Shown piece after piece: positions 10,940 to 22,660 of a DNA stretch of 64,000 bases. The position numbers were made by a program, and so were the translations under genes. The stretch's first letter is position 1; the number at the start of each line of letters is the position of its first letter. Source of the stretch: Angiostrongylus vasorum (taxonomy: Eukaryota > Nematoda > Chromadorea > Rhabditida > Metastrongylidae); assembly GCA_018806985.1 (NCBI GenBank), contig JADANN010000341.1:124001-188000 (forward strand), in the 5' to 3' direction. A model generated the notes under the pieces. It was not told the DNA's origin, did not search any database, and worked only from the letters and a program-made list of their open reading frames with translations.

Positions 10940-11884
10940 GCAACTAACAGTACTGTGACTCATAATGCTTTACGTCCAGCATTCCTGAAAAGACTTTGTA
11001 TTCTTCTCAAAATCACGCCCTCATGAAAAGCTGACGACAACTCTCTTTACTTACTCCCACAGATATTATTAGTTGCAAGGAGCTGTGCATACCTTAGTGC
11101 CACTATGATGAGCAGCGTGGAAATTCTTCCTAATATAAATAAAGTTTTCAACATTTTAGAGCACATTACTAAGAATAATAATGCTATATAAGTTTGCAAA
11201 GCTCTTAATTTCCAGATGAATTCCCTGCCAAGATTCAGCGTGAAGTGTAACATCACTATGGAAAACCTTCTTAATGTGATTGGGTATGACTCGTCAAGCC
11301 CAAAATGATTAGATACGTCCTAGCACAGATTTTTCTCTTTATTTCTGGCTGCAAACGAAACCTTTGTCGCACTTTCAATGCTCCACACATCGGGCCTTCC
11401 CAGCAGTGGTGAGAAAAAATTTCGGGGCGAATCCGCAAAGCTCTCTGAACAAGGTCATCCGATTTCTTCTGGAGTTGTTATCAGCGTATATTGCAAAACC
11501 TCAGTTCCAGAAACGGCCACTTCCATATTTTCAAACGATGGTGGTCAGTGATAATTTGCAATGTGTGATTAGTTTCGGTAATCTTTACAGTACGCAACAG
11601 GACGTTGACATTCAGCAGCTTATGATCGAGTCTCGAATGCAATGTTGTTTTCATTTGTCTTCCTTACGATTTAATGGCTTCGTTTAGGATTTTAATTCGG
11701 GCGCTATGAGAAACAACATTTAATACTCCGTAAGCGAATATGGAGTGGCAGTGACACGGAATTCTTTCAGTCTTTGCCAACTGCTCTTAGCAATCAAACT
11801 CTTTTTCAGCTTTCTTTTTCCAAGAATTGGTAGCATTTCAGAATTTTAGCTAAAGCATGACAAGCTCAAAAACTTCTACTTAAT
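10940..11884 (+). pseudogene. Upstream region and first codons of the secreted-protein gene, truncated
   Basis: This is a plus-strand copy of the DNA that precedes the minus-strand genes. It contains the distal block (tattattagttgcaagg, also near 21830, 42680, 51570 and 62080), the proximal block (ATTTAATACTCC...GCGAATATGG at 11725-11745) and the leader TTTTAGCTAAAGC. The start ATG at 11857 is followed by the codons M-T-S-S-K-T-S-T and then a stop. Homology ends within the signal peptide. It is the promoter end of an inverted gene copy whose body is missing from the centre of the large palindrome. Confidence 0.65.
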
Positions 11885-11997
11885 TAGTCTTAATAATTAA
11901 TTTAATTTCAGTAATCAAATAATGTCTTAATCAAGTAATTCTACATATTCTTGTTGAGCAAACGCAAGGTGTTATTTTATTCTTTATTCACGAATAA

Positions 11998-12035
11998 GCT
12001 GAGGTTTCGGCGGATTTCGCCTTTCTCAGAGCCTG
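11998..12035 (-). ncRNA. Hammerhead-like motif, probably inactive
   Basis: Stem I AGGCT/AGCT is intact, but the core reads CTGAGAA (G8 position changed) and stem III reads ACCT. Stem II GGCG/CGCC is intact. Confidence 0.5.
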
Positions 12036-12325
12036 GAAAGGTTTCGATGTTGACAGCAATCTGCTCTGCCAAACAGCTCCATAACCAAACAGAGAAAGCG
12101 CTAAACCAAGATTTCAATCACATTGAACACCGAATAGCTTCTTTGCACACTGACCGCTTTCTGTGAGTCTTCCACTAAGTATTTCACGTGGAGACCAACC
12201 GCACAAATTCACGTGGAATCGTAATGTACACGTCTCATCAGAATAACAGGCTCTTGGTTTAGCGTTTTCTCTGTTTGGTTATGGAGGCTTTTGACCGTGT
12301 AGATCGCAGTCAACTTGACCTTTCC

Positions 12326-12363
12326 ACGCTCTGAGGAAGGCGAAATCCGCCAAAACGTCAGCT
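12326..12363 (+). ncRNA. Hammerhead-like motif at the Penelope copy B 5' end
   Basis: Core CTGAGGA, stem II GGCG/CGCC, stem III ACGT, triplet GTC and stem I partner AGCT are present. The G of GAAA is changed to A (CCAAAACGTC), which removes the conserved G12, so cleavage is unlikely. Confidence 0.55.
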
Positions 12364-12433
12364 TGTACGTAAATAAAGAAATAAAATAACACCTCGTGTT
12401 TGCTAAACAGAAGTAGAAAGAATTATTCAATCA

Positions 12434-14928
12434 ATGCCGAGGGTTAATAGAAAGTCAGACGTGGGAGTTACTGCAAGATGTACCAGCAAGATACTTCCGA
12501 CTTGCAAAAGAAGCACTGTCTCTAAGACAAAAGATCGTCTTAGCTCGACAAGCGATGCATTTTCTCCGCCGCTGTCTGAAACACCAAGACGTTCCAAAAT
12601 TCATAAAAACAAAAACGACTACACGAAATATGCGGACTGCCAGAGGATAGCCACCGAGTACTGGACATCGAAATTGAAAGTACTACGCACCTGTCTACGA
12701 ATCAAACAAAATCAGATGTTCGCCAAGTGGAAGAAGTGCGAGAAGGAGGAAAACTATTGTGCTCAGTATTTGGAGGGACCGCCTCTGGAGGAGAATAGTG
12801 AGTGGGTCAGTGTTGATTTGCGATTCTATTAGGTCTAATGCTGAAGTAACCTTGCGGAGAAAGTTTGAAGACCTTTTTGAGTAAATCGCATAACACGGCT
12901 TCAAGAGCATACAGAAACACCGCCAACGAACATCAAACGAGTCACAGTAGGATAAATAATGTACAAAGAAATTCAAGGCTAACCGTGTTAGGAGGCACGA
13001 CTCTCCCTGACGGTGCGCGCTCGTTATTAGAATTGGGACCGAGTTTCTCACCATCTGAACCCATTTCTAAGGTAACCTTGCGTAGGGTCGCATGTAGTTT
13101 GCACGAACTTCAAGATAGACTCCGCAAAAAAGCTAGGGATGAAGCGCTTAATAGGCGCCAACAAAAACAAGTAAGGGCACTACCAGCACCACCATTTCCT
13201 CAACCTTTCTTTAGACAACAAGAGCCCAATAATGAAGTCGACGTTAAATTTCGGACGTTTACGAATGAAACTTTTCAAAGTCCTTAATCACTATCGTGTG
13301 AAAAAGATACTGCTCTAACCTCACTGAAATGCAAAAACGTGGCATGCGGGAGGTACGAGAGCTGATAAGGTTGAAAAACATAAAACTATCCGTTAGTGAT
13401 AAGAGTGGAGAGTTCTGTAGTAATTCGCCATCATTAGACGTTGAGATAACGAAAGCACTTTGGAGATGCTTCAACTTATCGCCTGTCATCTGAGAAGGAG
13501 TTCAAAAGTAGATACCGAATATTGAACCACGAATGGGTCAAAATGGCATGGGTTGCTGGTTTAAAACCATCAGTTATCCCTCAACTAAAAGTTGATTTAC
13601 CAGCATGTCCCGTCTAATACTTGGTTGTCAAAACTCATAAGTTAGTATCCAACGATGATCTTGCGTCTACCGATGTGTCATTATTTAAGGTCACACCTAT
13701 CATTAGCTGCGTAGATGGGCCAACGGATAGTATAACGTAGTTAATAACCCTAATACTTACCCAGTTGTTGAAGTACATTCCAGCCCATCTTACGAACACC
13801 CAAATGTTCCTGGATGATCTACGTACTGTGCAGCCCAACAGCGCATACGTGATGGAGTCCTTCGACGTCACCGCCCTCTATACAAACGTGTCGAATGACT
13901 CCGCTATGCATGCCATCCACAAGCTCCTTATATAACATGAAGGAGCAATAAACATGTATGGCTTCTCGATTCAGCAGTTGATGACACTCTTAGAGGAGTG
14001 CCTAAACTGCTCAATCTTCAGATGGTCCGGGAGGTATTACGCACAAAACGAGAGGGCTGGCAATGGGACAACGACTGGCACCAAGCCTTGCCATTGCATT
14101 CATGTCTAAGGTGGAAGCACCAGTAATCGATCTCGGGCCGTTACTCTACTGTAGATATGTAGATGACTGCTTGGTCATTTGTTCAACACAAGAGGAAATT
14201 GACAAATGTTTCGAGCTGTTGAACGAACAGTCAGAGTATATTAAATTCACCCGAGAGAAACCAAAAGAAAACTGGCTTCCATTTCTGAACGTGCAAATTA
14301 ACCTATCAGAAAACGGCTACGTTACGAAATGGTATCGAAAGCCAAGTAGTAAAAACATCTTGGTTCATTACCTCTCCTCTCACCCCTCTCACACGAAAAG
14401 GGCGCTTGTGAGAAACATGTTTCGAACAGCTACCAGCGTGTGCACAGGAAAGGAGCAGAGAGAGAGTCCCGGAACTTGGCGCGGCAAATAGCCATTTTTA
14501 ATGGCTACGAAACTGTAGCTCGGGATAGGTGTAGAGGAAACCACAGGCCCCCAAACGACAACTCTAGCGACAATAAGGTCCCGTTTATCCTGCGCTTCAT
14601 TTCAAATGAAGTAAGTGCAGCTATAAAACGCTGTTTAAGAAGGGCCGGTCTAGAGAATTCGGTAACGATAACTGAAATGCCACCGAGTAATCTAAGACGC
14701 CAACTAGTTCGTAACTGCCTATACGACCGTCTATGTGCAATGCAAAATTGTATAATTTGCCCCAATGGTAGAGACGGTGATTGCATGAGTTCAGGTACAG
14801 TTTATCTGAACTCTTGTAAAGCGTGCGGGGACGAATACGTTGGCGAAACGGGTAGACCACTCTGCGTTCGTATAAAAAGAACACCTAGTCGGCATACGTT
14901 AACCAAATACTCCACTAGGCACGCATAG
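12434..14928 (+). pseudogene. Penelope-like RT / GIY-YIG protein (broken)
   Basis: The start ATG at 12434 opens a basic N-terminal part of 132 residues. A second piece, 12865-13287, is rich in charged residues (LHELQDRLRKKARDEALNRR). Fragments at 13330-13900 show the early RT motifs (IKLSVSDKSGEF; TPIISCVDGPTDS in the next frame; ESFDVTALYTNVS). The frame 14063-14491 holds MGQRLAPSLAIAFMSKVE and CRYVDDCLVIC; the alanine of the usual YADD box is valine here. A shift in an AGAGAGAG run moves coding to 14440-14928, with NCIICPNGRDGDCM and a GIY-YIG-like YLNSCKACGDEYVGETGRPL. An extra A at about 14875 destroys the following RIKEHL. The function is inferred from motif order and the element is dead. 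Confidence 0.8.
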
Positions 14929-15312
14929 TACGCAGAGACATAACGTAGAAGATTTTGAAGTACGGGTTACGATCCTAGCGCAGGAATCGAGAACACAAGC
15001 GCGCAAAATTCTCGAGGCATTCTGGATCAATTCCAAGAATCCGAAAATGAACCGCAGGGAGGAATGCCTCAGTATCACGCGTGATATTGGGCAGTATATA
15101 AGCCTGTTATTCTGATGAGATGGGTACACCACGATTCCACGCGAACTCTTTGCAGTTGGTCTCCACGTGAAATACTTAGTGGAAGACCCACAGAAAGCAG
15201 TGAGTGTGCAAAGGCTCTGTGTTCAATGTGATTGAAATTTTGATTCGGCATTTTCGCTGTCTTGGTTATGGAGGCGTTTGACCGTGTAGATCGCAGTAAA
15301 CTTGACCTTTCC

Positions 15313-15350
15313 AGGCTCTGAGGAAGGCGAGAGCCGCCGAAACGTCAGCT
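15313..15350 (+). ncRNA. Minimal type I hammerhead ribozyme motif (Penelope copy B, 3' side)
   Basis: The best plus-strand example. Stem I AGGCT pairs with AGCTT, the core is CTGAGGA, stem II is GGCG/CGCC with loop AGAGC, followed by GAAA, a two-pair stem III (AC/GT) and the GTC cleavage triplet. All catalytic core bases are present. The single A between the core and stem II departs from the textbook fold. Cleavage is predicted after C15345. Confidence 0.65.
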
Positions 15351-15654
15351 TGTACGTAAATAAAGAAATAAAATAAGTGTGTTATTGTTGAATAATCATT
15401 TGCCATTGCGAACAAGAAGATTTTTCATCTGTAAACTTTCGAACTGGAAAAATGCATCGCATATGTTCAACGCGAATTTATATCCAATGGATGTGAATAA
15501 GGATGAAGGTGATCGCCGCGCACAGACCTGATCTTTCTTGTGCGATTCTTAACCGAAAAAATCGTATAGTAAGTATTCCCCAAATAACTTCAATTTCCGC
15601 AGTTCAGTCTCGCTGACGGGTGATTGCCGACGGCAGAAGATCGATAGAACTCTC

Positions 15655-15970
15655 TGGGAGACAAGCGAAACGAAGGACTCTCATAGTGTGGTGGTGAGCA
15701 CGTTACTCCCCGGAAAGGACAATAGCGCGTTCGTTCCCCACCGCAGACACCTGCAGCCCCGGAGTTTTGCGATTATCTCAGGATCATTGTAGTTATATTT
15801 CGCATTATACCCTGACATTAAAAAATAGTAGGCAGTAAATAATATGGCTAAGATTGTGTTTATAACTACAAGCCTCAGGTTAACTGGGTTCATTGCCTAT
15901 TTTGCGCTCCCCAGATCAATCCCGCTGACGGATGATTGCTGATGGAAGAGATCGATAGAACTGGCTGAGA
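15655..15970 (-). repeat. Family Z repeat, one unit
   Basis: On the minus strand, one unit runs from TCAGCAATCATCCGTCAGCG and AGCTGAGGCTTGTAG through TGCTGAGAT-like DNA to GGAGTAACGTGCTCACCACC and GGTCCTTCGTTTCGC. It abuts the Penelope tail, as at the window start. Confidence 0.6.
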
Positions 15971-16214
15971 CAGTTCATTTCTAGTCAAAAGGCTGGATAA
16001 AGTTCGAAAAAAATGTGGTCAACATAAGCATTTTATAAAGAAAGTGTGGAGTATATTGTACGTGAAAAAAAAGAAGAGGAATTCAGGGGACGATCATTGG
16101 TGCAAAGAATCCTAAAAACATCTTGGTGGATAAGTGAAGGTATTTCATTCAAAGCGACGACGAGGAATCCGTATCGTGGTGAAGGGCGGCTGTGGTTCAC
16201 AGACTCCCAACATC

Positions 16215-16251
16215 GGCTTTGAAGAAGTGGGACACGTTGAATTGTTTAGCC
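16215..16251 (+). ncRNA. Hammerhead-like motif, degenerate
   Basis: Stem I GGCT/AGCC is kept, but the core reads TTGAAGA and GAAA has become GAAT. It opens a family Y repeat, as the better motif at 58176-58207 does in the mirror copy. Confidence 0.45.
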
Positions 16252-17240
16252 GAATTATTGTTTTGGAATGACCACATGTTGGCATATCAACGAAGGTAAG
16301 TACACCCCGATACATATCAAAATGGTTTTCGCAATGCTCTGAATTCTAGATTTTCGCGCAATGTTGATTTCGCTATAGGGGCAAAAGTTACCTTTTTCAC
16401 CGAATGGGGATCAACTCGACACTGACCTTTCTTATGTGCGACCTGCTCTCGACACATCTCCTTTTAAAATGATTAAAGTCAAGTTCTTCCCAACAGTTAA
16501 CCGCCTCATCGTAGCTGGGAAGTGTTCCTGAGTGTCGGACTGCGATGTAGCAGCAGGGTTATTCGACTCCAAGGCAGGGTCTCCCATGCTGAGAAGAAGT
16601 CCGGCGTATCCATCAGGAAAACTAGCTAAGAGTGAAACTAAACCAGGATCCGCCACCGTTCTCGTATCAAAGTAGCATGGTGGCAAATCTCCCTCTGATC
16701 CACAAGTGGTGCGATTGCCTTGTCGTGGTGAAGACCTGGGGGCAGACTTTGGCCTGGTTGCCCTCGGGATTCCAGGCAATCACAATCGCTTAACCAGCAA
16801 ATCTCCGAAAAATGGAGATTATGCTGGGGCCGGCACAACTAATGAGGACAGGCCGTTCAAGTATCAAGTATTAAATAAAGTCAACTTCAACATCTAACAG
16901 TGTTGATTTCAACACATATGTAGAAAAACCATAACGAGCTTCAACTCGTATTGTTTCCAAGCGTGTTTTTCTGGCGACCAACAGCTTTCTCATTTATAGA
17001 TAAATATTGCACCACGCGTCCAGGTTTTCGAAAATATGCGCTGGATTGTGGCGCGTCTAGACTAACAGTATTCATTCCCGAAATTAACCTCTAAGCCGGC
17101 AATCCTCTGCCGAACTTCCACATGAATGCTACCAATGACTTCATTTAGACAATGAAGGAAATAGTAGAACTACTGGAACTCTCATGTCAAGATGGGTTAT
17201 TAAAATGTTCGTGCAAGTAAATTTTGAAGAGCAATGATTG
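16252..17240 (+). repeat. Family Y repeat copy, interrupted by family X
   Basis: Family Y begins with a hammerhead motif and ends with TTAAAATGTTCGTGCAAGTA and CAATGATTGACTCGAGTG. This copy carries half of the family's palindrome (tgttgatttcaacacatatg, 16901-16920). An insertion of family X at 16490-16868 splits it. Other copies lie at 39400-40000 (reverse), 46100-46690 (reverse) and 57540-58175 (reverse), plus a fragment at 40980-41160. Confidence 0.6.
16490..16868 (+). repeat. Family X repeat, copy 1
   Basis: A repeat of about 370 bases. It starts TTAACCGCCTCATCGTAGCT, has CGGACTGCGATGTA and GGCAGGGTCTCCC in the first half, CATGGTGGCAAATCTCCC in the middle, and ends CCGAAAAATGGAGATTATGC and GGCACAAC. 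Four copies lie in this window. The minus strand of the first half keeps a similar reading frame in three copies (see findings). Confidence 0.6.
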
Positions 17241-19840
17241 ACTCGAGTGTTTGCCATTGAGTTGACTTTCCACAGTTTTCTTTTGAAGAATATATTAGTC
17301 CCTTAGAGAGGATGATCTTATAAAATGGCAGAAATAAGTTCATCTAAGAGGCTTGGACTAGGACCTTGTTGTTTGACATGCCGTGTCCCCTTCGCAGATA
17401 TCTGTCCGACAATTAATCTCTTAAAAAGCATTAATACACCGTCACAATTATTTCCATGTCCAATCCATGCAAACAGTTAGGAATATTACCTACAACAAAG
17501 GATTGTATTGATGTTAGCTAGGAAAGTGTTTTTGTATCGTCTTAGATACTAAACAATAATGGTAACTCATCTACAAATACGCTTCAAAGTTTCTTAAGCC
17601 GCCTGTCACAGTAGAGGCTATCTTCTCAAATTCAAACGATTGTTAACGCTTGTGTCTTCCTAGCCTTTCCGTGAAAAAGGCGTACAATTTTCCAAAAAGG
17701 GCATTAGCCTCATCCATTATAAGAAGAACAGTACAGCAGTAGATACATCATTCCACTAAACATGATGTAACCATTTTCATTGTGCTGCTCTAACGGGAAC
17801 GCATCCTTGTGCACTTTGAGATTTGATCTACGCTAGGGTGAAACACTAATTTCTTGTTTTCGATGCATCAGTCGCCCTTCTTCACTGGTGGTACGGGCGC
17901 CAGCACATTCGGCAACATCCGTTTTCCCTCACGCACAACTGCCACTCACGGTAACGGTCTGCTTCGAAAATGGTGACGATTGCGAAGCCAATTCCGTACC
18001 ACTAAAATGATGATGCACATGGTTGAATTTGGTTGCCGACACACTCAACTCATCGTCACGATGGCGATGGTCGCCCAATTGAAAGCTTCCATTGTCTCAA
18101 CTCTACTTCACGTTTCTTTTCGCCCGTCTACCATCGGTTGTTTTTATTATATCATTCGCTAATTTGTGCTTCGCTCTCGACGTATATTCATCTTTACCTC
18201 GAAGACAGGAGAGATCCTGGAGACTCGAAATGCGCATTAAGGCAAAATGTTTCGGGCGCGATGATTAAATTCAGAAAATATTTGGCTCAAGCACTAGTCT
18301 AGGTGTATGCAGAGATTTCCACTTGGTTGGGATACCACTCCAAGTCTTTCACGGCACAGCAAAGAGGATGGGAGTAGCAGTTAGCCGGTGGTTCCGTTGA
18401 AAGGTCCCAATAAGCCCGCATTGCTCCATTTCTTCCATCTGATTGTTTCTTCATGTTGTTTTTCCTGTTCACTTGACTTCAAAGGTACCATAATGGAGTG
18501 CTCGCTGGAAGAAAGGAACCACCTAATTCGATGTGTTTGCTTTCACACCATGGTTTCTAAATGAACTGTCTCTTCGATCCATTTATGGGCAGTCCCAATC
18601 CTTTTTTTCCCTCGTCTTTCATGCCATTTTCCCACTGTCTCCTGTTCGTACACACTTTTTGACCAGGCGACGATGAAGTCAACAAAACCAAAATTTTGGT
18701 TAAAAATTTTCAATCCGTGTAGATGCCTCTCTCGATCCAATCAAATGACTACATTATTCATTTTGGAAAGGCGGTAAGCGACTTGGCGACATTATGCCTT
18801 GTTGAATGCGTTTCCTTGTGGTTATAGTTACCTATCCATAGAAAGCTGCATTTTCGTGATGCAGTTCCAATAACATCCACTTAGTAGTCGCAAATAGGAT
18901 GGTTCCGCTCCTTGCTCGACAAGAACTGACAGGAATGCAATGGTTCGACGCTTTCAAGCGCTTTTTCACAGACGGTAGAAGTTAGGGCAAGAGGCAAACA
19001 GTGCTTCCGACAGGCATCCATGACCTGTAACACGGACAGGATGTAGTTCCTGCAGCAGAGCCCTTGTCGGAATTTCGCTAGGTGAAGTTGCTGGGCTAAT
19101 CCAAGGATTTTGATAGGTGCTGTAGAATAATCCTTATGGACATCATGTAGAGGAACTGAAGAAGGATATGGGATGTGCTACCAAGATCCCATCGCTCAGC
19201 CTTTTAGGGCTGCGTGGACGAACGTTTGCGAGAAGTCCGTGTAATCACGAGCCTGCCTTTCGAAGGAACGCGCTGCGATATTATCGGATCCTGAAGCTGC
19301 AGCCCTCTTCATGTTTGCTATCGCAACTCGAAGCACAGAGGGAAGAAACACGGTAAGCTTTTTCTCCACCGGTCATTTTGTGTTCTTAGACAGAAGTTGC
19401 AAAAAAGGAAGAGATATGTATATTATCAGTTTAATATCATGGCGGAATATTGCGATAGTCCAATCTTCCACACTTTTCAAACCCACCGTCATTTAAGCTC
19501 GGCATGAATAATCCACTGCTTGTTCGATTATTAAGCTAGCCAGGAAGGTCCTGATTACTAATGCTGACGTTAAATGACGGTCAGATTACAAAATGCTGAT
19601 TTCCTATGTCTTAGCTAATACGATACCCAACTTTTGAAGGATGCAAGGAAGCAAATGCCCACCCAAAGTAGATCATATAGGTGGTGGCAATAGATCGACG
19701 TCAGTCCTGTACAAAAAGGGCGCCGGCGAGTGAACTTCCCCATTCGAGCGGTGCTCCGTCCACAAGATTTGACTTGATAAGAGAAAGAATATCCACATCG
19801 CGACAACGATCAGCTGTGGACCACCGACTCCGATCAACAC
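17241..19840. other. Second-arm non-coding sequence
   Basis: No supported gene. Most of it is the inverted counterpart of 55170-57380. The stretch 18490-18770 has no partner that I can find in the window and is also without a convincing frame. Frames at 17980-18302 are not preserved in the mirror copy. Confidence 0.45.
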
Positions 19841-19874
19841 GGCTTTGAAGAAGAGAAGACGTCGAAACTTTAGC
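19841..19874 (+). ncRNA. Hammerhead-like motif, degenerate
   Basis: GGCT, TTGAAGA (C3 changed to T), GAAA and AGCC are present, followed by GAATAAAT. The mirror copy at 55136-55171 keeps C3, so the change happened in this arm after duplication. Confidence 0.5.
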
Positions 19875-20154
19875 CGAATAAATCATTTTGTCAACATCGT
19901 GTTAGCTTAATAACCTAAGAATTCTCATCTTTGTTCATCAGGGCGGAACGTTATAGTTATAGTCCCGTAGATACTGACAACACTTTTTTAGACTGCGTTG
20001 TTTTCGAGCTTGTTCCAATAATTCTTTCTCTCTTTGCTGTTGTAAGTCGGCCCACAAAATTATTCCACGGGTGGACTTTAATCTCAGAATTGTTGAGTCC
20101 TTAAAAAATAAGACCAAACATCATTCGCCTTTTTATGGAGCAACTCCTTCATTG

Positions 20155-20540
20155 CTTCTCAACGGTTTAGCGTCTCATCGTGGCTGGAATGTGTTTCTTG
20201 GTGTCAGGCTGCGATGTACAGCGGGCGTATTCATATCCCTGGGAGGGTCTTCCAAGCTGAGGAGGAGTCATACGTTCGAATTAGGAAACCCAGCTTGGAA
20301 TAAACCGATGCCAGAATCTACCACCGTGCTGGTATCAAACTAGTTGCGCGATGACAAAGTTCCCTCTGATAAACAACGGCCGCAACAACCTGTGGTGGTG
20401 ACGACCTGCGGCAGGCTTAGGTCTGGCTGACCTCGGGACTCCAGGGAACCACATTGGCTAAACCAGCAAAACTCCGAAAGAATGAAGATTATGCTGGTGC
20501 CAGCACAACCGGTGAAGAAGGGCCATCCAAGTAGCTGACT
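20155..20540 (+). repeat. Family X repeat, copy 2
   Basis: Same order as copy 1: CGTCTCATCGTGGCTGG, GCTGCGATGTACAGCGG, GGGAGGGTCTTCC, then CAAAACTCCGAAAGAATGAAG. It occupies the mirror position of copy 4 (54474-54850), so the insertion is older than that inverted duplication. Confidence 0.6.
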
Positions 20541-21419
20541 AGCATTTGTGATAATAACTAAGACGTATACCAAATGATAAGTTTTTTTAAGTTGAGTTTT
20601 TCCAACTGCGTGGTTCATTTTCAATTCTGAGACTACTATTAGGCCAACAATCGAATGCTCTAGTGCATCTCAACAGCTTCGGGTTTTTTTTTATTGCAAG
20701 CTGCACTAGTACGAATTAACCTTCACAAGATATCAGTAGGCGTAAACCGGTAAACAAGGTAAGGAACTGATGCTGTGAGTATTCTGGTACTCCCAAAACG
20801 TGGTTACTGGATCTTTCAATCACATAAATAGCGTGCTAAGCAGCAATGCTAACAAGAGCACTTCTGCAGGTGTTCTGCTCTGGGTTTTGGTGTTGGGTAA
20901 TCCTGGACCGAACTAAAGTTGGTATACCGTCATTACTATTACTATTAAGCACGCTAGTTACTGACTAAAATTCCATCCAAAAAAAATGAAAGAAATTTTG
21001 AGGAAAGGGCCAAAACCAGAAATTATCTTTATTGCTGCCTTAGAGAAACCGGATTTTTTCCTCACATTTAACACTGTTGTGGAGGTGATTCCAGTGCTTG
21101 CTTAGAACTTTTATACAGTTATGTATTTCTCGTCTCTACCTTTTTGGATATCAATGCACGTTTTCAATACGGGACGGAAAAAAGTTGCCCAAATAAAGTG
21201 ACATTCGATGTAACTGCGAGGTGTCAAAAGTTTTCCGGGATAGTAGCCACCTTCTCTTCAATGTTAACCATGAAAAAGTTTGCGAATATCGCCAAATAAA
21301 ACTGGATACGACCAACCGATCGTCGCAGAAAAGTTAAGAAGACTGGGAAAAAACGATAAGTTTTAAAGAAATATGACTTCCGAGTTCATCCCATCCCATA
21401 ACATTCGCGATTTCTTCGG

Positions 21420-22325
21420 CTAGATGAAGGAAGCTGTCTATTGGATTAACCTTTGCATTTTATTCAAATGTTTATTGAATATGTGTAAAAAAATGGATAA
21501 TCATAGAAATTTTATCAATGTAGGGAAAAGTTGTCCTTGCAAGCATTCTAGAGCTTTCGAGAATACCGATAAAGACAAAAATACATTCGTTTCCGAACTC
21601 ACTTCACATTACATCTCGTAATGCACGGAGTTCACCGTGTCAGTGGGCTATAGGTGGTATTAAAACATTCTCGTCTAATTCCACGTTATTGCAGTATAAA
21701 AGCGTAATTAGAAATCCTGTGGCCCATAACGCTTTACTTCCAACATACTTGAAAAGGCGTCTCTATTCGTCTTCAAATGACTCTGTCATGAAGAGCTCAC
21801 AACAACTCTCTTTATTTAAGTACTCCCACAGATATTATTAGTTGCAAAAAGATGCATGGTACCTTAATTTCATTACGATGAGCAGCACGGGAGCCCTTTC
21901 TATTTTGTATAGATTTCTCAACGTTTTAGAGCACATTCCTTGGAATAATTGAGTTATATAAATTTGAAGAACTCTGTATCTTCTCAGTTGGGGATGAGAA
22001 TTCCCAGCGAAGATGCAGCGTATAGTGTGACATTTCTATAGCAAACGTTCTTAATGTGATTAATTCTGACTTGTTAAGCCCAAAACACTTAGATTCGTCC
22101 ACGCACAGATTTTTGTCCTTTTTTTTAGCTACGAATGAAACCTTCGCCCCCATTCAAAATCGTCCGTACACCTTGGACGTTTCGTGCAGTCGTGAGAAAA
22201 ATTTATAAGGGATCCGCAAAGCTCTCTAGGCAGCGTTGTCCCTATTTCCCAGACTTGTCGTCAACATATGATGCCCAAGCTCAGTTCCAGAAGTGACCAC
22301 CCGCATATTCTCAAATGATGGTGGT
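21420..22325 (+). repeat. Plus-oriented copy of the gene-upstream region
   Basis: Matches 42185-43090 in reverse and 10990-11560 directly. Shared words are cagatattattagttgcaa, ggatccgcaaagctctct and ttctcaaatgatggtggtcag. It belongs to a second inverted gene unit of which only the distal promoter side survives. It is cut at about 22325 by an RTE fragment. Confidence 0.55.
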
Positions 22326-22660
22326 CAGAGATAGTCAACTCCTGTTTAGGATGATTATAGAGAAAAGCTTGTAGACCACAGACGGTAACCAGATAGTGCG
22401 GTGGTTGCCGTTGTCGTAGACTTTTATTGAGTAATAGTATGGTCTTGCTGATCTTCCACTGAATGGGGACCTTGTATTCAGACAGGTAGCTGTGAACAGC
22501 CAAACCGGTGTGTTTATGAGGATTAGCGGAAGGTTCGTCAAATGTTCAGATCTTATCCTGTCCCCGATTTGGTGCTGTTCGATTTTTTACCGTCTTGTAT
22601 TCTGACAAGTAAGGCGTAAGCAGACAAGCTTGCTTACTTATGAGGACTATCGAAAGGTTC
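22320..22660 (-). mobile_element. RTE-type LINE fragment with an internal partial duplication
   Basis: On the minus strand the region encodes pieces equivalent to INTPVWLFTATCLNTRSPF, KISKTILLLNKSL and then WLPSVVYKLFSIIILNRS. This corresponds to the motif order VPxxWKxSxxILLFKKGD...NYRPICLLSVVYKLF of RTE reverse transcriptases. A diverged second copy of about 70 bases (22590-22660) repeats 22467-22530. It is closest in the window to 37360-37610. Confidence 0.65.

Larger units (their letters stand above)
2300..11880 (+). repeat. Left arm of a long imperfect inverted repeat (partner 25940-35950)
   Basis: Matched blocks occur in reversed order and opposite strand along the whole arm. Examples: 2300-2440 with 35800-35960; 2580-2640 with 35395-35470; 3300-3500 with 34560-34680; 4489-4790 with 33290-33540; 5610-5830 with 31900-32110; 7770-8100 with 29640-29950; 8960-9040 with 28600-28700; 9170-9200 with 28420-28440; 10300-10480 with 26200-26330. 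By eye the blocks are about 75-85% alike, with indels. The right arm has about 1 kb extra at 27390-28370. Confidence 0.8.
11950..12410. repeat. Inverted-repeat 5' terminus of Penelope copy B
   Basis: About 155 bases at 11950-12105 reappear inverted at 12256-12410 (gcaaacgcaaggtgttattttatt against aataaaataacacctcgtgtttgc). The spacer resembles the element's 3' region (compare 15100-15240). Each arm carries a hammerhead motif, one per strand. Inverted terminal arrangements are common for Penelope-like insertions. Confidence 0.65.
12250..15600 (+). mobile_element. Penelope-like retroelement copy B, nearly full length
   Basis: Order on the plus strand: 5' terminal repeat with hammerhead motif (12326), N-terminal coding part (12434-13287), RT (about 13330-14450), linker and GIY-YIG region (14440-14928), 3' terminal region with an intact hammerhead motif (15313), and a tail of about 200 bases to about 15600. 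The tail is shared with copy A and with a solo tail at 36050-36262. The element lies at the centre of the large palindrome, between its arms. Coding is broken by several frame shifts, so it is not autonomous. Confidence 0.85.
16000..21640 (+). repeat. Left arm of a second long inverted repeat (partner 52800-58420)
   Basis: Matching blocks run in reverse order: 17100-17400 with 57380-57700; 17640-17900 with 56920-57200; 18040-18180 with 56600-56770; 18900-19080 with 56000-56200; 19230-19400 with 55620-55790; 19740-19900 with 55090-55270; 20155-20535 with 54478-54850; 20820-21050 with 53930-54200. The stretch 18490-18770 is present only in this arm. Confidence 0.75.

Noticed and set aside
11364..11687. 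Frame of 107 codons upstream of the truncated gene copy, similar to 61723-61439
   Set aside because: About 50 residues align between these two copies, but the equivalent upstream regions at 42.1 and 51.0 kb are broken in that frame. The region lies in the promoter.
15112..15120. CTGATGAGA in the 3' region of Penelope copy B as a second hammerhead core
   Set aside because: No GAAA with a pairing stem III and stem I follows at a suitable distance, so it is probably a chance match.
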